Assembly: GCA_021153165.1 (NCBI GenBank)
Contig: JAGKTZ010000020.1
Location: 1 to 27,890, forward strand
Source: Prevotellaceae bacterium
GTDB lineage: Bacteria > Bacteroidota > Bacteroidia > Bacteroidales > Bacteroidaceae
DNA: 27,890 bases
Direction of reading: 5' to 3'
The position numbers and the translations under genes are program-made. The notes beneath the pieces are model-generated. The model did not search any database, was not told the origin of the DNA, and worked only from the letters and a program-made list of their open reading frames with translations. Below, piece after piece: positions 14,277-22,806 of this stretch. Positions within the stretch are counted from its first letter, which is position 1. The number at the start of each line of letters is the position of its first letter.

Positions 14277-15899
14277 TTACTTCACACGCACCTTACCACC
14301 TTGGATATAGAGTGAACCACGTTGCAATTGGTCTGCATTGACACGACGACCTTGCAAGTCGAATGCCTTATCAGTTGATTTGTCTACAGTAGTTATAGCC
14401 GCATTGATACCTGTAGGAGGTGCCACTGTGCGGAATTCAGAGAAGTCACTTTCAATAGCATCTACCATGTAAGTTTCGCCACCATACTCTTCATAGATAT
14501 ATTTCACGGCACGAACGGCGTATGTCACGTCATCACCATGGTAGCGTTCGGGGATGACAACGTCGAGCGAAGTGCCTTCTACTACCTTTTGCAGGAATTG
14601 ATGAGAATATACTGTGCCAGCAGGCAATTGTTGGGTCAACTTCAAATCGTCGAGCAACATCTGAGTAGCACCGGTATAAAGGATTTGCACGTAAGACTGC
14701 TTGCCACAACCGGTGAGTTCGAGTTCAACATCCTGCCACTCGCCTGTAGGAGTGATTTCGTTCTTATAGACTGCTTCGAAATAACCATCCACCACTGAGA
14801 GCACACTAACGATAACCTTGGATTCCTCGCCAGCCATTACGGTGAAAGACAAATTAGCCTTACCATTATTACCCGAAAGGTCCATTTCTGGCGACATGAT
14901 ATAACCATATTCACCATAATTTGCATAGAGTCCTGAAACGGCAGCCATACCATCAGCATAGCAGGGGCAATAAAGCATCCAGCCAGGGAAGTCGCTTGGG
15001 CAGATGTCTTCGATGCTACGTGTCATATTTTCGTAGTCCTTCAAGGGCTTTTCCCATGTACCACCAGTATTGACCATATTTGCAAAGTCCATATCTGCCA
15101 ATACACACAGACCATCTTCGCCTACTTTGTGCTTAGCATAACCGAAGACGTCGTAAGCATCTGCACCCGTTACTGATTCCCAATTTGCAGTAAAGCTAGT
15201 GCCAGTCATATTCTGCTCTTCGCCAACTACGGGGACACCAAGTTCTACCTTTTCTATCACGATATCGTCTATCAGTACGTCGTAGGAGTTTGTGAATATA
15301 TAGACATAACTTTCTTTGTCGCCATAAGTGGTCACAAATTCCACGTCTGCCCATTCTGCACCAATATATTTGTAGTTGCTGTCCAACACATCGAATGTGT
15401 ATGGATCAAGGATATTGTACATGAGATAGTCACCCTCTTCTCCTAAACTACGTGCACGCACCTTGATAGTCACCGCGCCCTTGGTGTCCAGCAAAGGCGT
15501 ACTGAGCAAACCTGTGGCTTCGAATTCTGTGCTATAGCCTAAATAAGCCATACCACCAGCCTGATAGACCTCGAGGCCCACCCAACCTGGTGTATTGAAA
15601 TACTTATCGTCGATGAAGCCGTCTGCATCGTCCAGACGTGTAGCGTCGTGTGCCGATTCAGAGCCAGCAGTAAACTTAGAGAAATCCTCTGCAAGAATAG
15701 TTGTAGCAACAAGTCCTTCGCCATCAGCGCAAGGTGTAGCCTTCGTACGATTCAACGTTTTAGCCTTTGCACTCTTTGCATTGTTCTTTGCTGCAACATT
15801 TCCTGCTACAGGATTGAAACGCTTTGCCAAATTCACTTGTGCGCTAACCGTCATAACAAGGAAAAGCGCCAACAGGGATAGTGTAATAATTTTTTTCAT
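14277..15899 (-). CDS. Secreted protein with choice-of-anchor-J-like domains and C-terminal sorting tail
   Basis: This 540-residue exported protein has a signal peptide at 1-20 (KK, hydrophobic core, cleavage after VSA). Two related modules follow: ILAEDFSKFTAGSE...FNTPGWVGLEVYQ...LLDTKGAVTIKVRAR...VLIDDIVIEKV, and later PGWMLYCPC...MSPEMDLSGNNGKANLSFTV...MLLDDLKLTQQ. This is the layout of the cleaved-adhesin / choice-of-anchor J jelly-roll. Between them lies a fibronectin-type-III-like piece (GTSFTANWESVTGADAYDVFGY). The end (AFDLQGRRVNADQLQRGSLYIQGGKVRVK-like) matches the short C-terminal domain of Prevotella/Porphyromonas Type IX secretion cargo. It is likely displayed on or released from the surface; the ligand is unknown. 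It is transcribed alone from a strong promoter. Confidence 0.82.
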   Translation of the reverse strand: MKKIITLSLLALFLVMTVSAQVNLAKRFNPVAGNVAAKNNAKSAKAKTLNRTKATPCADGEGLVATTILAEDFSKFTAGSESAHDATRLDDADGFIDDKYFNTPGWVGLEVYQAGGMAYLGYSTEFEATGLLSTPLLDTKGAVTIKVRARSLGEEGDYLMYNILDPYTFDVLDSNYKYIGAEWADVEFVTTYGDKESYVYIFTNSYDVLIDDIVIEKVELGVPVVGEEQNMTGTSFTANWESVTGADAYDVFGYAKHKVGEDGLCVLADMDFANMVNTGGTWEKPLKDYENMTRSIEDICPSDFPGWMLYCPCYADGMAAVSGLYANYGEYGYIMSPEMDLSGNNGKANLSFTVMAGEESKVIVSVLSVVDGYFEAVYKNEITPTGEWQDVELELTGCGKQSYVQILYTGATQMLLDDLKLTQQLPAGTVYSHQFLQKVVEGTSLDVVIPERYHGDDVTYAVRAVKYIYEEYGGETYMVDAIESDFSEFRTVAPPTGINAAITTVDKSTDKAFDLQGRRVNADQLQRGSLYIQGGKVRVK

Positions 15900-15934
15900 A
15901 GGTTTTTTGTGTTAGTTAAGTTTGTTTTCGGTCG

Positions 15935-15966
15935 CAAATATACACTTGTTTTTCAAAAAAGACAAA
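15935..15966 (-). promoter_or_regulatory. Promoter of the secreted-protein gene
   Basis: On the minus strand TTTG (15966-15963) is followed after 20 nt by TATATTTG (15942-15935). This is the textbook Bacteroidetes -33/-7 arrangement and gives a leader of about 30 nt. Confidence 0.8.
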
Positions 15967-16069
15967 TATATGTGCAAATTTATAGTATATTGATGCAGAT
16001 TTTTACATTTTGCACAGAAATCCATAGTTTTACTTTATGTTTTGCCATATGCTGGTTTGTTTTTTTTTG

Positions 16070-16077
16070 TATATTTG
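16070..16077 (+). promoter_or_regulatory. Promoter -7 box of the four-helix-bundle gene
   Basis: TATATTTG lies within GTATATTTGC (16069-16078), preceded by a T-rich stretch with TTTG at 16056-16059. The expected transcript start is near 16084, so the 9-nt repeats fall in the untranslated leader. Confidence 0.6.
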
Positions 16078-16091
16078 CAGGCGGAAATATC

Positions 16092-16136
16092 TCTAGTGCA
16101 TCTAGTAAATCTAGAGCCTCTAGACAATCTAGCCCC
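16092..16136 (+). repeat. Five tandem 9-nt units TCTAGnnnn in the leader
   Basis: CTAG recurs at 16093, 16102, 16111, 16120 and 16129, an exact 9-nt period, while the other four bases of each unit vary. The array lies between the promoter and the start codon of the four-helix-bundle gene. Confidence 0.85.
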
Positions 16137-16175
16137 CCCTAAAAAATCCATCTCTCATCTCTAAAAATCTTCACT

Positions 16176-16838
16176 ATGAAAAATCCTTCTACGCCAGTAT
16201 TCCTGCGCAAGCAAACCAACTGGAAGAATCTGTGGTTTTATCAAAAGGCAGAGGTGCTTTATCAGCTCACTTATGCCTTTACCCGCAGATTCCTGCCCAA
16301 CTATGGTGACCGCACGGTGGACCAGATGGTGCAGGCTGCTCGCTCGGGCAAACAGAATATCGTAGAGGGGTCTGCAGATGGTGTCACTTCCATGGAAATG
16401 GAGATAAAGCTCCTCAATGTAGCCAGAGCAAGTATTCAGGAATTGCAGGAGGATTTCGAGGACTATATACCAGCCCACCACCTCACAAAATGGACACAGG
16501 GGCATCCACGATTTGAGCAAATGATGACCTATTGCCGCGAGCACAATCGAGTGGAGGACTACGAGCCCTACTTCGATCAATGGACCGACGAGGAAATGGC
16601 CAATATCGGCATTACCCTCTGCCGTATGGTGGACAAGATGATGGTATCCTATCAAGAGAAGAAGCAAGAAGAATTTGTCACACAGGGTGGTATTAAGGAA
16701 CATATGCACGCTGCGCGCACTGGTTTTCGTCAGCAAGAGGAACAAGAGCTACTTGCCCTTCGCCAGCAAGCCAAACAGCTAAAAGAAGAAAACAACAGAC
16801 TGAAGGAGGTGCTCAAATCCCGTGGCATTGAATTTTAG
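16176..16838 (+). CDS. Four-helix-bundle suffix domain protein (23S rRNA IVP / Avd-like family)
   Basis: This 220-residue helical protein has the conserved core YQLTYAFTRRFLP...DRTVDQMVQAARSGKQNIVEGS...SMEMEIKLLNVARASIQELQEDFEDY (about 30-140). It corresponds to the S23/IVP-like four-helix bundle, with the longer 'suffix' region known from Bacteroidales. The C-terminal 40 residues (QEEQELLALRQQAKQLKEEN and onwards) form a heptad-repeat coiled coil. Related bundles bind nucleic acid: the Avd protein of diversity-generating retroelements is one, but no reverse transcriptase or template repeat is seen here. The cellular role is unknown. There is no strong Shine-Dalgarno, as is usual in this phylum. 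It ends at a clear terminator. Confidence 0.85.
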   Translation: MKNPSTPVFLRKQTNWKNLWFYQKAEVLYQLTYAFTRRFLPNYGDRTVDQMVQAARSGKQNIVEGSADGVTSMEMEIKLLNVARASIQELQEDFEDYIPAHHLTKWTQGHPRFEQMMTYCREHNRVEDYEPYFDQWTDEEMANIGITLCRMVDKMMVSYQEKKQEEFVTQGGIKEHMHAARTGFRQQEEQELLALRQQAKQLKEENNRLKEVLKSRGIEF

Positions 16839-16888
16839 ACTATCTGTGCCTACAATAATATCCAATGATATATCCTCAACCAACATCG

Positions 16889-16915
16889 CATCGAGCCCAA
16901 ACTCGGTGTTTTTTT
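16889..16915 (+). terminator. Terminator of the four-helix-bundle gene
   Basis: CATCGAG (16889-16895) pairs with CTCGGTG (16902-16908) with one T-G pair, followed by a run of T. The remainder of the gap up to 17134 shows no gene. Confidence 0.8.
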
Positions 16916-17134
16916 GTGCTCATCTAATGCCTCGAGAAGTGCGTAAAAATCACCAACAGGCACTTGGCTTGCATAAAGATTCTATCAGATTGGCGTAAGT
17001 CTCAAAATAAAATTAAGCGGGAATTTCTGTATTTTCCTCCAAAAACCGACAAAATTTCAGCATGCAGACTACTCACGTCACCATTTTTATGCCAAATTGG
17101 CAGAGGTTTTCTTTTCTCACATCAAAAATAAGTT

Positions 17135-17149
17135 TGGCACACCTATTGC
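17135..17149 (+). promoter_or_regulatory. Candidate sigma54 promoter of dnaK
   Basis: TGGCAC-N5-TTGC matches the -24/-12 consensus, with GG at 17136-17137 and GC at 17148-17149 and 10 nt between them. A start near 17161 would give a 100-nt leader before dnaK. Only the base after TTGC (G instead of A/T) departs from consensus. No housekeeping TAnnTTTG box was seen between here and the ATG. Confidence 0.5.
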
Positions 17150-17260
17150 GACTATATAAAGCGTAGGGGCACCCCAAGAAAATTTCAGGGAAACGAAAAA
17201 GCTGGGGAAAGTGAGCCACCTAGAAACATGAATTAATAACAAATAAAAAATAAAACTATT

Positions 17261-19183
17261 ATGGGAAAAATTATTGGTATTGACTTAGGTACAACAAACT
17301 CATGTGTATCTGTATTTGAAGGTAACGAACCTGTGGTAATCACCAACGCAGAAGGTAAGCGTACCACTCCTTCAATCGTAGCATTCGTAGAAGGTGGCGA
17401 ACGCAAAGTGGGCGATCCCGCTAAGCGCCAAGCTATCACAAACCCCAAGCGCACTATCTACTCTATCAAGCGCTTCATGGGTGAAAACTTTGACAGCATG
17501 CAAAAGGAAATCAGCCGTATGCCCTTCGACGTAGTACGTGGCAACAATGGCACACCTTGCGTCAACATCGACGGCCGTCAGTACACTCCACAAGAAATCT
17601 CAGCGATGACACTTCAAAAGATGAAGAAGACTGCTGAAGATTATCTCGGACAAGAAGTAACAGAAGCTGTAATCACTGTGCCAGCATACTTCTCAGACTC
17701 ACAACGCCAAGCTACAAAAGAAGCTGGTATGATCGCAGGTCTTGAAGTAAAGCGTATCGTCAACGAACCTACCGCAGCAGCATTGGCTTACGGTATCGAC
17801 AAGGCTAACAAGGATATGAAGATCGCCGTGTTCGACCTCGGTGGTGGTACATTTGATATCTCAATCCTGGAATTCGGTGGCGGTGTATTCGAAGTACTCT
17901 CTACAAACGGCGATACTCACCTCGGTGGTGACGACTTCGACCACGTGATCATCGACTGGTTGATCCAAGAATTCAAGAACGACGAAGGCGCTGACCTATC
18001 ACAAGATCCTATGGCTATGCAACGCCTCAAGGAAGCTGCTGAAAAGGCTAAGATTGAACTCTCTAGCTCTGCAAGCACTGAAATCAATTTACCATACATC
18101 ATGCCTGTAGGCGGTGTGCCCAAGCACTTGGTGAAGACTTTGACTCGTGCTAAGTTCGAACAATTGGCTCACCACTTGATCGAAGCTTGTAAGGCACCAT
18201 GCCAAGCAGCACTCGACGGTGCAGGCGTAAGCAAGAGCGAAATCGACGAAGTTATCCTCGTAGGTGGTTCTACACGTATCCCAGCTATCCAACAATTGGT
18301 AGAAAACTTCTTCGGTAAGGCACCTTCAAAGGGCGTTAACCCTGACGAAGTAGTAGCAGTAGGTGCAGCTATCCAAGGTGCTATCTTGAACAAGGAAGAA
18401 GGCGTGAGCGACATCGTACTCCTCGACGTAACTCCACTTTCTCTCGGTATCGAAACTCTCGGTGGCGTGATGACTCGCCTGATCGACGCTAACGCAACTA
18501 TCCCATGCAAGAAGAGTCAAGTATTCTCTACTGCAGAAGACAACCAACCCGAAGTAACCATCCACGTACTCCAAGGTGAACGCCAATTCGCTCGCGATAA
18601 CAAATCTATCGGTCGCTTCAACCTCGCTGGTATCGCTCCTGCACGCCGCGGTGTACCTCAAATCGAAGTAACATTCGACATCGACGCCAATGGTATCCTG
18701 AACGTATCAGCTAAGGACAAGGCTACTGGCAAGGAACAAGCTATCCGCATCGAAGCTTCATCAGGTCTGAGCAAGGAAGAAATCGACCGCATGAAGGCAG
18801 AAGCTGAAGCAAATGCAGAAGCTGACAAGAAGGAACGCGAACGTGTGGACAAGATCAACCAGGCTGACTCAATGATCTTCCAAACTGAAAAGCAATTGGA
18901 AGAACTCGGCGACAAGCTCCCTGCTGAACACAAACCAGCAATCGAAACTGCACTCGGCAAATTGAAAGAAGCTCACAAGGCACAAGACGTTGCTGCTATC
19001 GACGCTGCTATCGAAGAGTTGAACAAGGCATTCCAAGCAGCCAGCGCTCAAATGTACCAACAAACAGGTGCTCAACCTGGGGCTGAAGGCTTCCAACAAG
19101 GCGGCTGCAACGGCGGTTGCAACACTGGCGCTCAAGGCGGCAAGGATGACATCCAGGATGCTGAATTCGAGGAAGTAAAGTAA
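17261..19183 (+). CDS. dnaK: Molecular chaperone DnaK (Hsp70)
   Basis: This is a cytoplasmic ATP-dependent chaperone that folds nascent and stress-damaged proteins with DnaJ and GrpE. The nucleotide-binding domain starts with GIDLGTTNSCVSVFEG and contains FDLGGGTFDISILE and ILVGGSTRIPAIQQLV. The linker DIVLLDVTPLSLGIETLGG leads to the substrate-binding domain and the helical lid. The tail has a Gly/Cys-rich insert (GGCNGGC) before the conserved end DAEFEEVK. The full length of 640 residues is normal. Codon use is strongly biased, as in highly expressed genes. dnaJ and grpE are not adjacent. The last four codons, the stop and the terminator are duplicated 8.6 kb downstream, marking an integration site. 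Confidence 0.98.
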   Translation: MGKIIGIDLGTTNSCVSVFEGNEPVVITNAEGKRTTPSIVAFVEGGERKVGDPAKRQAITNPKRTIYSIKRFMGENFDSMQKEISRMPFDVVRGNNGTPCVNIDGRQYTPQEISAMTLQKMKKTAEDYLGQEVTEAVITVPAYFSDSQRQATKEAGMIAGLEVKRIVNEPTAAALAYGIDKANKDMKIAVFDLGGGTFDISILEFGGGVFEVLSTNGDTHLGGDDFDHVIIDWLIQEFKNDEGADLSQDPMAMQRLKEAAEKAKIELSSSASTEINLPYIMPVGGVPKHLVKTLTRAKFEQLAHHLIEACKAPCQAALDGAGVSKSEIDEVILVGGSTRIPAIQQLVENFFGKAPSKGVNPDEVVAVGAAIQGAILNKEEGVSDIVLLDVTPLSLGIETLGGVMTRLIDANATIPCKKSQVFSTAEDNQPEVTIHVLQGERQFARDNKSIGRFNLAGIAPARRGVPQIEVTFDIDANGILNVSAKDKATGKEQAIRIEASSGLSKEEIDRMKAEAEANAEADKKERERVDKINQADSMIFQTEKQLEELGDKLPAEHKPAIETALGKLKEAHKAQDVAAIDAAIEELNKAFQAASAQMYQQTGAQPGAEGFQQGGCNGGCNTGAQGGKDDIQDAEFEEVK

Positions 19184-19245
19184 TCCTATACACTATATCT
19201 GAGATGAGAAACGAAGAAAGCGCGCCGCACGGAGCGCTTTCTTTT
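19172..19245 (+). repeat. Left dnaK-tail repeat (attL-like)
   Basis: It covers the last three codons (EVK), stop and terminator of dnaK. It differs from the right copy only at 19200, 19228 and 19233. The changes at 19228 and 19233 fall in the terminator's inner loop. Confidence 0.85.
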
Positions 19246-19246
19246 T
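19214..19246 (+). terminator. dnaK terminator
   Basis: A 10-bp stem (19214-19223 with 19234-19243) with an inner CC/GG pair is followed by T. It lies inside the left copy of the direct repeat. Confidence 0.85.
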
Positions 19247-19314
19247 ACTTTGAATTTCTAAAAATAGGGAGTGTACGTTTTGTCCACCCTTACTAGAACT
19301 TAAAAGAAGGAAAC

Positions 19315-19732
19315 ATGCCAGCAATAGGAATTGACTTTAAAAGAAAGTGCCCAAGCAGCAACAAATGAAGTCAGAGGATGGTTGGAAAAACGCCAACAGA
19401 AATTTAAGGAGGAAGCAGTAAAGAATGTAAAAGGTGAAATGACTTATGGCGAATATATTGATAGTTTATCTAAAAGATAGGATGATGTACTCCACAAGAT
19501 AGATGTTCTTTACTATTTTGGGGTAAAAATCTGCGATTTATACCATCAGATGAATAAAGAACGTAAAAGTCTAAAGGTAACCATCAAAAAGAATGCAGCT
19601 GATAGAATTGTAATGGAGGAAATAAATGTGCTGTGCAAAATAGCCCCATTTACTTTATTTGACCATTTATCCGAAGATTATCCAAATTTATTGGATAACA
19701 TCGGACAAATGGTCATGTATTTTATTCTTTAG
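19315..19732 (+). pseudogene. Decayed small gene(s) at the left end of the island
   Basis: An ATG at 19315 after a purine-rich stretch opens MPAIGIDFK. The frame is then lost in an A-run (19339-19342). One base less would continue as ESAQAATNEVRGWLEKRQQK and on to YGEYIDSLSKR, with a TAG at 19478-19480. The same frame continues past this stop for 83 codons (DDVLHKIDVLYYFGVKICDL...), to a stop at 19730-19732. An ATG at 19550 gives a 60-residue open piece of this. I do not recognise the protein. It could be one broken gene, or a small frameshifted gene followed by a second small gene. Its end overlaps the convergent RhuM gene by 11 nt. Confidence 0.45.
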
Positions 19733-20747
19733 GATCTTCCTCAAAAGGAAGAGCATCCATAAACCTATCGAAATCACTTTGGAATAGGCGGTCTTGTATG
19801 ATACGATACTTTTCAAACTCCGTTTCTGCATGTTCTTTTGCTTGTTCGGCAGACACTTGTCCTGCTGTTTGCAGAACTTCGTTACCACCAGCAGTCAAAA
19901 TGGTATCTATCCGCTTTATCCAATCTTCCATTGTCATTGGAATATGACGTTTTGCCATTCTTTCAGCCAATTCAAGTACACCATTCACCAACTGTCCCAT
20001 GTCGGCTAGTTCTGCTTCTTTTAAATAATTTTTAGCAATCACCACGTCTGTCTTTACGATTTTACCATCGGGCGCATTCTCCCACGAAGTCAACCCCATG
20101 TGCTCTTGTTCCGCATCGGCTCGTTCTACAATCAGTTCTGCGGCTGTACGTCCGTGAACAGCATAATGCATCTTGTTTTGCATCATCTTGAAGAATAATC
20201 GTGTGGTCGGTGCATCCCGATTGTAGTCAACGGCTGTGGCATAGATATCTGTCAGCTTTTGGTAGAATCGACGTTCCGATAGTCGAATCTCCCGTATTTC
20301 TGCTAACAGATGCTCAAAATAATCTTCGCCAAGGAACGAACCATTCTCCATTCTCTTCTTATCCAAGACATATCCACGTATAGCGAACTCTCGCAATACA
20401 CTTGTCGCCCATTGGCGGAATTGAGTTGCACGGATGCTGTTCACACGATAACCTACACTAATAACAGCATCGAGATTGTAGAACTGTGTCATATATTTTT
20501 TGCCATCGGAAGCAGTTGCCGAGATTTTCTCGGTAACTGAATACTTTTCAAGTTCCCCAGAAGCAAAGATATTCTTTAGATGAAGTCCGATGTTATCTGT
20601 AGAGCAATCAAACAGCATACCCATAGCTTTCTGGGTACACCAAACTGTCTTATCCTTGTAATAGACTTCAACACCTTGCTCCTTCCCTTCAATTTGAAAG
20701 ATTAGGAACTCTGCTGTGCTATTTCTTATTTCTTTACGCTTTGCCAT
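19722..20747 (-). CDS. RhuM-family protein
   Basis: This 341-residue protein is of the 'virulence RhuM' family, first named from a Salmonella pathogenicity island. The typical blocks are EVYYKDKTVWCTQKAMGMLFDCSTDNIGLHLKNIF, YNLDAVISVGYRVNSIRATQFRQWATSVLREF and TTRLFFKMMQNKMHYAVHGRTAAELI. The N-terminal part looks like a phage-type DNA-binding (Bro/KilA-like) region. These proteins are frequent in restriction-modification and toxin-antitoxin islands, but their molecular activity is not established. It is the last gene on the minus strand, 94 nt after the OLD nuclease, and could share its transcript. Confidence 0.85.
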   Translation of the reverse strand: MAKRKEIRNSTAEFLIFQIEGKEQGVEVYYKDKTVWCTQKAMGMLFDCSTDNIGLHLKNIFASGELEKYSVTEKISATASDGKKYMTQFYNLDAVISVGYRVNSIRATQFRQWATSVLREFAIRGYVLDKKRMENGSFLGEDYFEHLLAEIREIRLSERRFYQKLTDIYATAVDYNRDAPTTRLFFKMMQNKMHYAVHGRTAAELIVERADAEQEHMGLTSWENAPDGKIVKTDVVIAKNYLKEAELADMGQLVNGVLELAERMAKRHIPMTMEDWIKRIDTILTAGGNEVLQTAGQVSAEQAKEHAETEFEKYRIIQDRLFQSDFDRFMDALPFEEDPKE

Positions 20748-20841
20748 AACAATTGTCTTGTACTATTTCTTTTCAAAAACACCCAACCAATACTCCGCAA
20801 TCATTATTGCAGAATTAGCAACTAATAGACCTTCACATGTG

Positions 20842-22671
20842 TTAATTGATTTTATTTTTTATTTTATTATAAATTTCAAGAAACTCATCGTTTTGGTCGT
20901 TTCCTGTTGGACAAAGAGTGCTACGCAATTGACTATAAGATAGATTTGAAAAATGTTTTTCGCAGACTTTCTTTCCTCCTAATCTCATAGACTCCTCATG
21001 ATGTTTACATATTTCTTTAACATCATCCCAGTCAGAATAATCAATATTCTCAATGGGATTTGCTAAACTTGAGAAATAAGATGAAGGAATATAGTTTTCA
21101 ATTTCTCGTTTACGTGTAACTTGACAATCATTAAGTGTATAGCCTATTTCTGTCAATTTTTGCAAATTAGTAGATGCTTCATCTTCTGATTTTTTATCAG
21201 AATCTAAAAGAATAAAATATGGTTTATTCAACTGCCTTATGATATTCAGAGTTGTCCAATGCTTTATACTATCACAACCACCAATACAAACGAGGACTAC
21301 GCCTATTTCTTCAAAAGTTTTCTCTATTTTGCCTTCATTTTTATATGATAATGCTATATGCTTCATAGCACTCACGTCATCAGGCCCTTCTACAAAAAAT
21401 AGACATTTAACTTGATCATATACGGAAAAAATAGCATTATCACTTTTAATTCCCAATTCCGTTACTATTTCTTGTATATTAATATCCCTCTCTTGGCTAA
21501 TAATATATTGTGAATTGTGCTTTTGTACAAAAACAAGATTTTCAACGTTTGTTTCTGCTACTATATTGGGAGCGTGTGTTGTAATGATAATCTGATAACC
21601 ATTTTCTGCCATGGCCATCAGTTTATTATACAAAAGCGTTTGTATCTCAGGATGAAGAAATGTTTCTGGCTCTTCAAATCCAAAAATCATTTCTTTGTCC
21701 TTGTTCTTCTCTTCCGCCAACATCTCAAAGTACGACATCATGGTGATTCTTCTAAAACCATCACCACGTGAATTCAGAGGGATATTTCCTTCCTCTTTAC
21801 TGCACTTAAAAGAGGTACTAATCAATTTTGACCAATCAAAATCGACTTTTGCACTTATCTGTTCTTCAGCGGACAATACGCTATTGATTTTGTCTGTTAT
21901 AAGTTTAAGCGATTTTTCAATTTCACCTCTAACATTCAGTTCTATATTATCTGTATCGATTTCTTCTTTTAATAATTTGAAAGCTTTGTCTTTGAAATAC
22001 TTTTGCACAGAAGTATCACTATCAGACAAGGAGCTATCTGCTTTAAAATATTCAAACGTAGGAATAATGTCTTTTATCCCTTCGAGAATTTTCTTCATTC
22101 TCGTCTGACCTGTTGTTGGCAACTCTTCGTATAGATAGTTATATTTATAGCTATTTTGCGAATAGAAAGAACGGAGTTTTGAGCGTTTTTCCTTGTTATT
22201 AAAATCGCTTCCATTTCCTTTCTGAGTCTCAATGCCATATTTTTTACACAGAGACATCAACGAACTTTCGGATAATAATGCAAAATCATCAGTCTCATAC
22301 GTTTTGCGTAGTATATAAATTTTGGGTTTAATAGTTTTTTGGCCAACATCCCAAACTTTCTTAAGACATAGTTTCCCATCAGCATTGATTAACTCCTCTT
22401 CTGCAAATGTTACAGGAATCGACTCGTCTATTATTGTCTCTGTGTCACAGCAATCAAATTGGAGTTCAATTTCAATAATTGTGGAATCATTATAAATGTT
22501 TTTGTCCTCAAATGAAGGAGCATGATCATTTAGAAAAGCATCCAAAGCTTTGAGAATTGTAGACTTGCCAACATCGTTTTTACCTACAATACAACAAAAC
22601 TCACGAAACTTTATCAAGGTTTCATTTTGAATACCTTTATAGTTGTTTATTATAACATTTACTAATTTCAT
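20842..22671 (-). CDS. OLD-family ATP-dependent endonuclease (AAA ATPase plus TOPRIM)
   Basis: This 609-residue protein joins an ABC-type ATPase and a TOPRIM nuclease. Walker A is GKNDVGKST (30-38), the signature region is NSRGDGFRR (300-308), Walker B is MIFGFEEPETFLHPE (about 328-342) and the H-loop is TTHAPN (364-369, H366). The TOPRIM nuclease shows E428 (FFVEGPDD) and D490-x-D492 (LLDSDKK), with KREIENYIP at 521-529. This is the plan of P2 OLD and of GajA of Gabija. No GajB-type helicase follows, so it is not a standard Gabija locus. It stands beside a methyltransferase and a PD-(D/E)XK nuclease and may work alone or with them in phage defence. Confidence 0.9.
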   Translation of the reverse strand: MKLVNVIINNYKGIQNETLIKFREFCCIVGKNDVGKSTILKALDAFLNDHAPSFEDKNIYNDSTIIEIELQFDCCDTETIIDESIPVTFAEEELINADGKLCLKKVWDVGQKTIKPKIYILRKTYETDDFALLSESSLMSLCKKYGIETQKGNGSDFNNKEKRSKLRSFYSQNSYKYNYLYEELPTTGQTRMKKILEGIKDIIPTFEYFKADSSLSDSDTSVQKYFKDKAFKLLKEEIDTDNIELNVRGEIEKSLKLITDKINSVLSAEEQISAKVDFDWSKLISTSFKCSKEEGNIPLNSRGDGFRRITMMSYFEMLAEEKNKDKEMIFGFEEPETFLHPEIQTLLYNKLMAMAENGYQIIITTHAPNIVAETNVENLVFVQKHNSQYIISQERDINIQEIVTELGIKSDNAIFSVYDQVKCLFFVEGPDDVSAMKHIALSYKNEGKIEKTFEEIGVVLVCIGGCDSIKHWTTLNIIRQLNKPYFILLDSDKKSEDEASTNLQKLTEIGYTLNDCQVTRKREIENYIPSSYFSSLANPIENIDYSDWDDVKEICKHHEESMRLGGKKVCEKHFSNLSYSQLRSTLCPTGNDQNDEFLEIYNKIKNKIN

Positions 22672-22806
22672 ATTGACTTTACTATTTTGTTATGCTCAGA
22701 TGGTTCTACTCTACACTCTATCAATAACATTCTCCAGGCTATTCAACTTAACCAACATGAATGCCATACGTTCATTCCCCTAATACGTATTGAGGATATC
22801 CTTGTA
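22672..22806 (-). other. Gap with an 18-codon open frame
   Basis: On the minus strand an ATG opens MAFMLVKLNSLENVIDRV and then stops, in the same frame as the upstream methyltransferase but separated from it by two stops. It may be a small remnant of a gene; I do not recognise it. No clear promoter box was found. Confidence 0.25.

Noticed and set aside
16176..16838. Avd gene of a diversity-generating retroelement
   Set aside because: The protein fold is related, but no reverse transcriptase, template repeat or variable repeat was found nearby.
19261..19300. Imperfect inverted repeat (AGGG-GTG-AC and mirror) after the left repeat, as a possible IS end
   Set aside because: No transposase gene and no matching partner end could be found in the window.
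20842..22671. A Gabija system (GajA-GajB)
   Set aside because: Only the OLD/GajA-like ATPase-TOPRIM protein is present; no UvrD-like helicase gene lies on either side.
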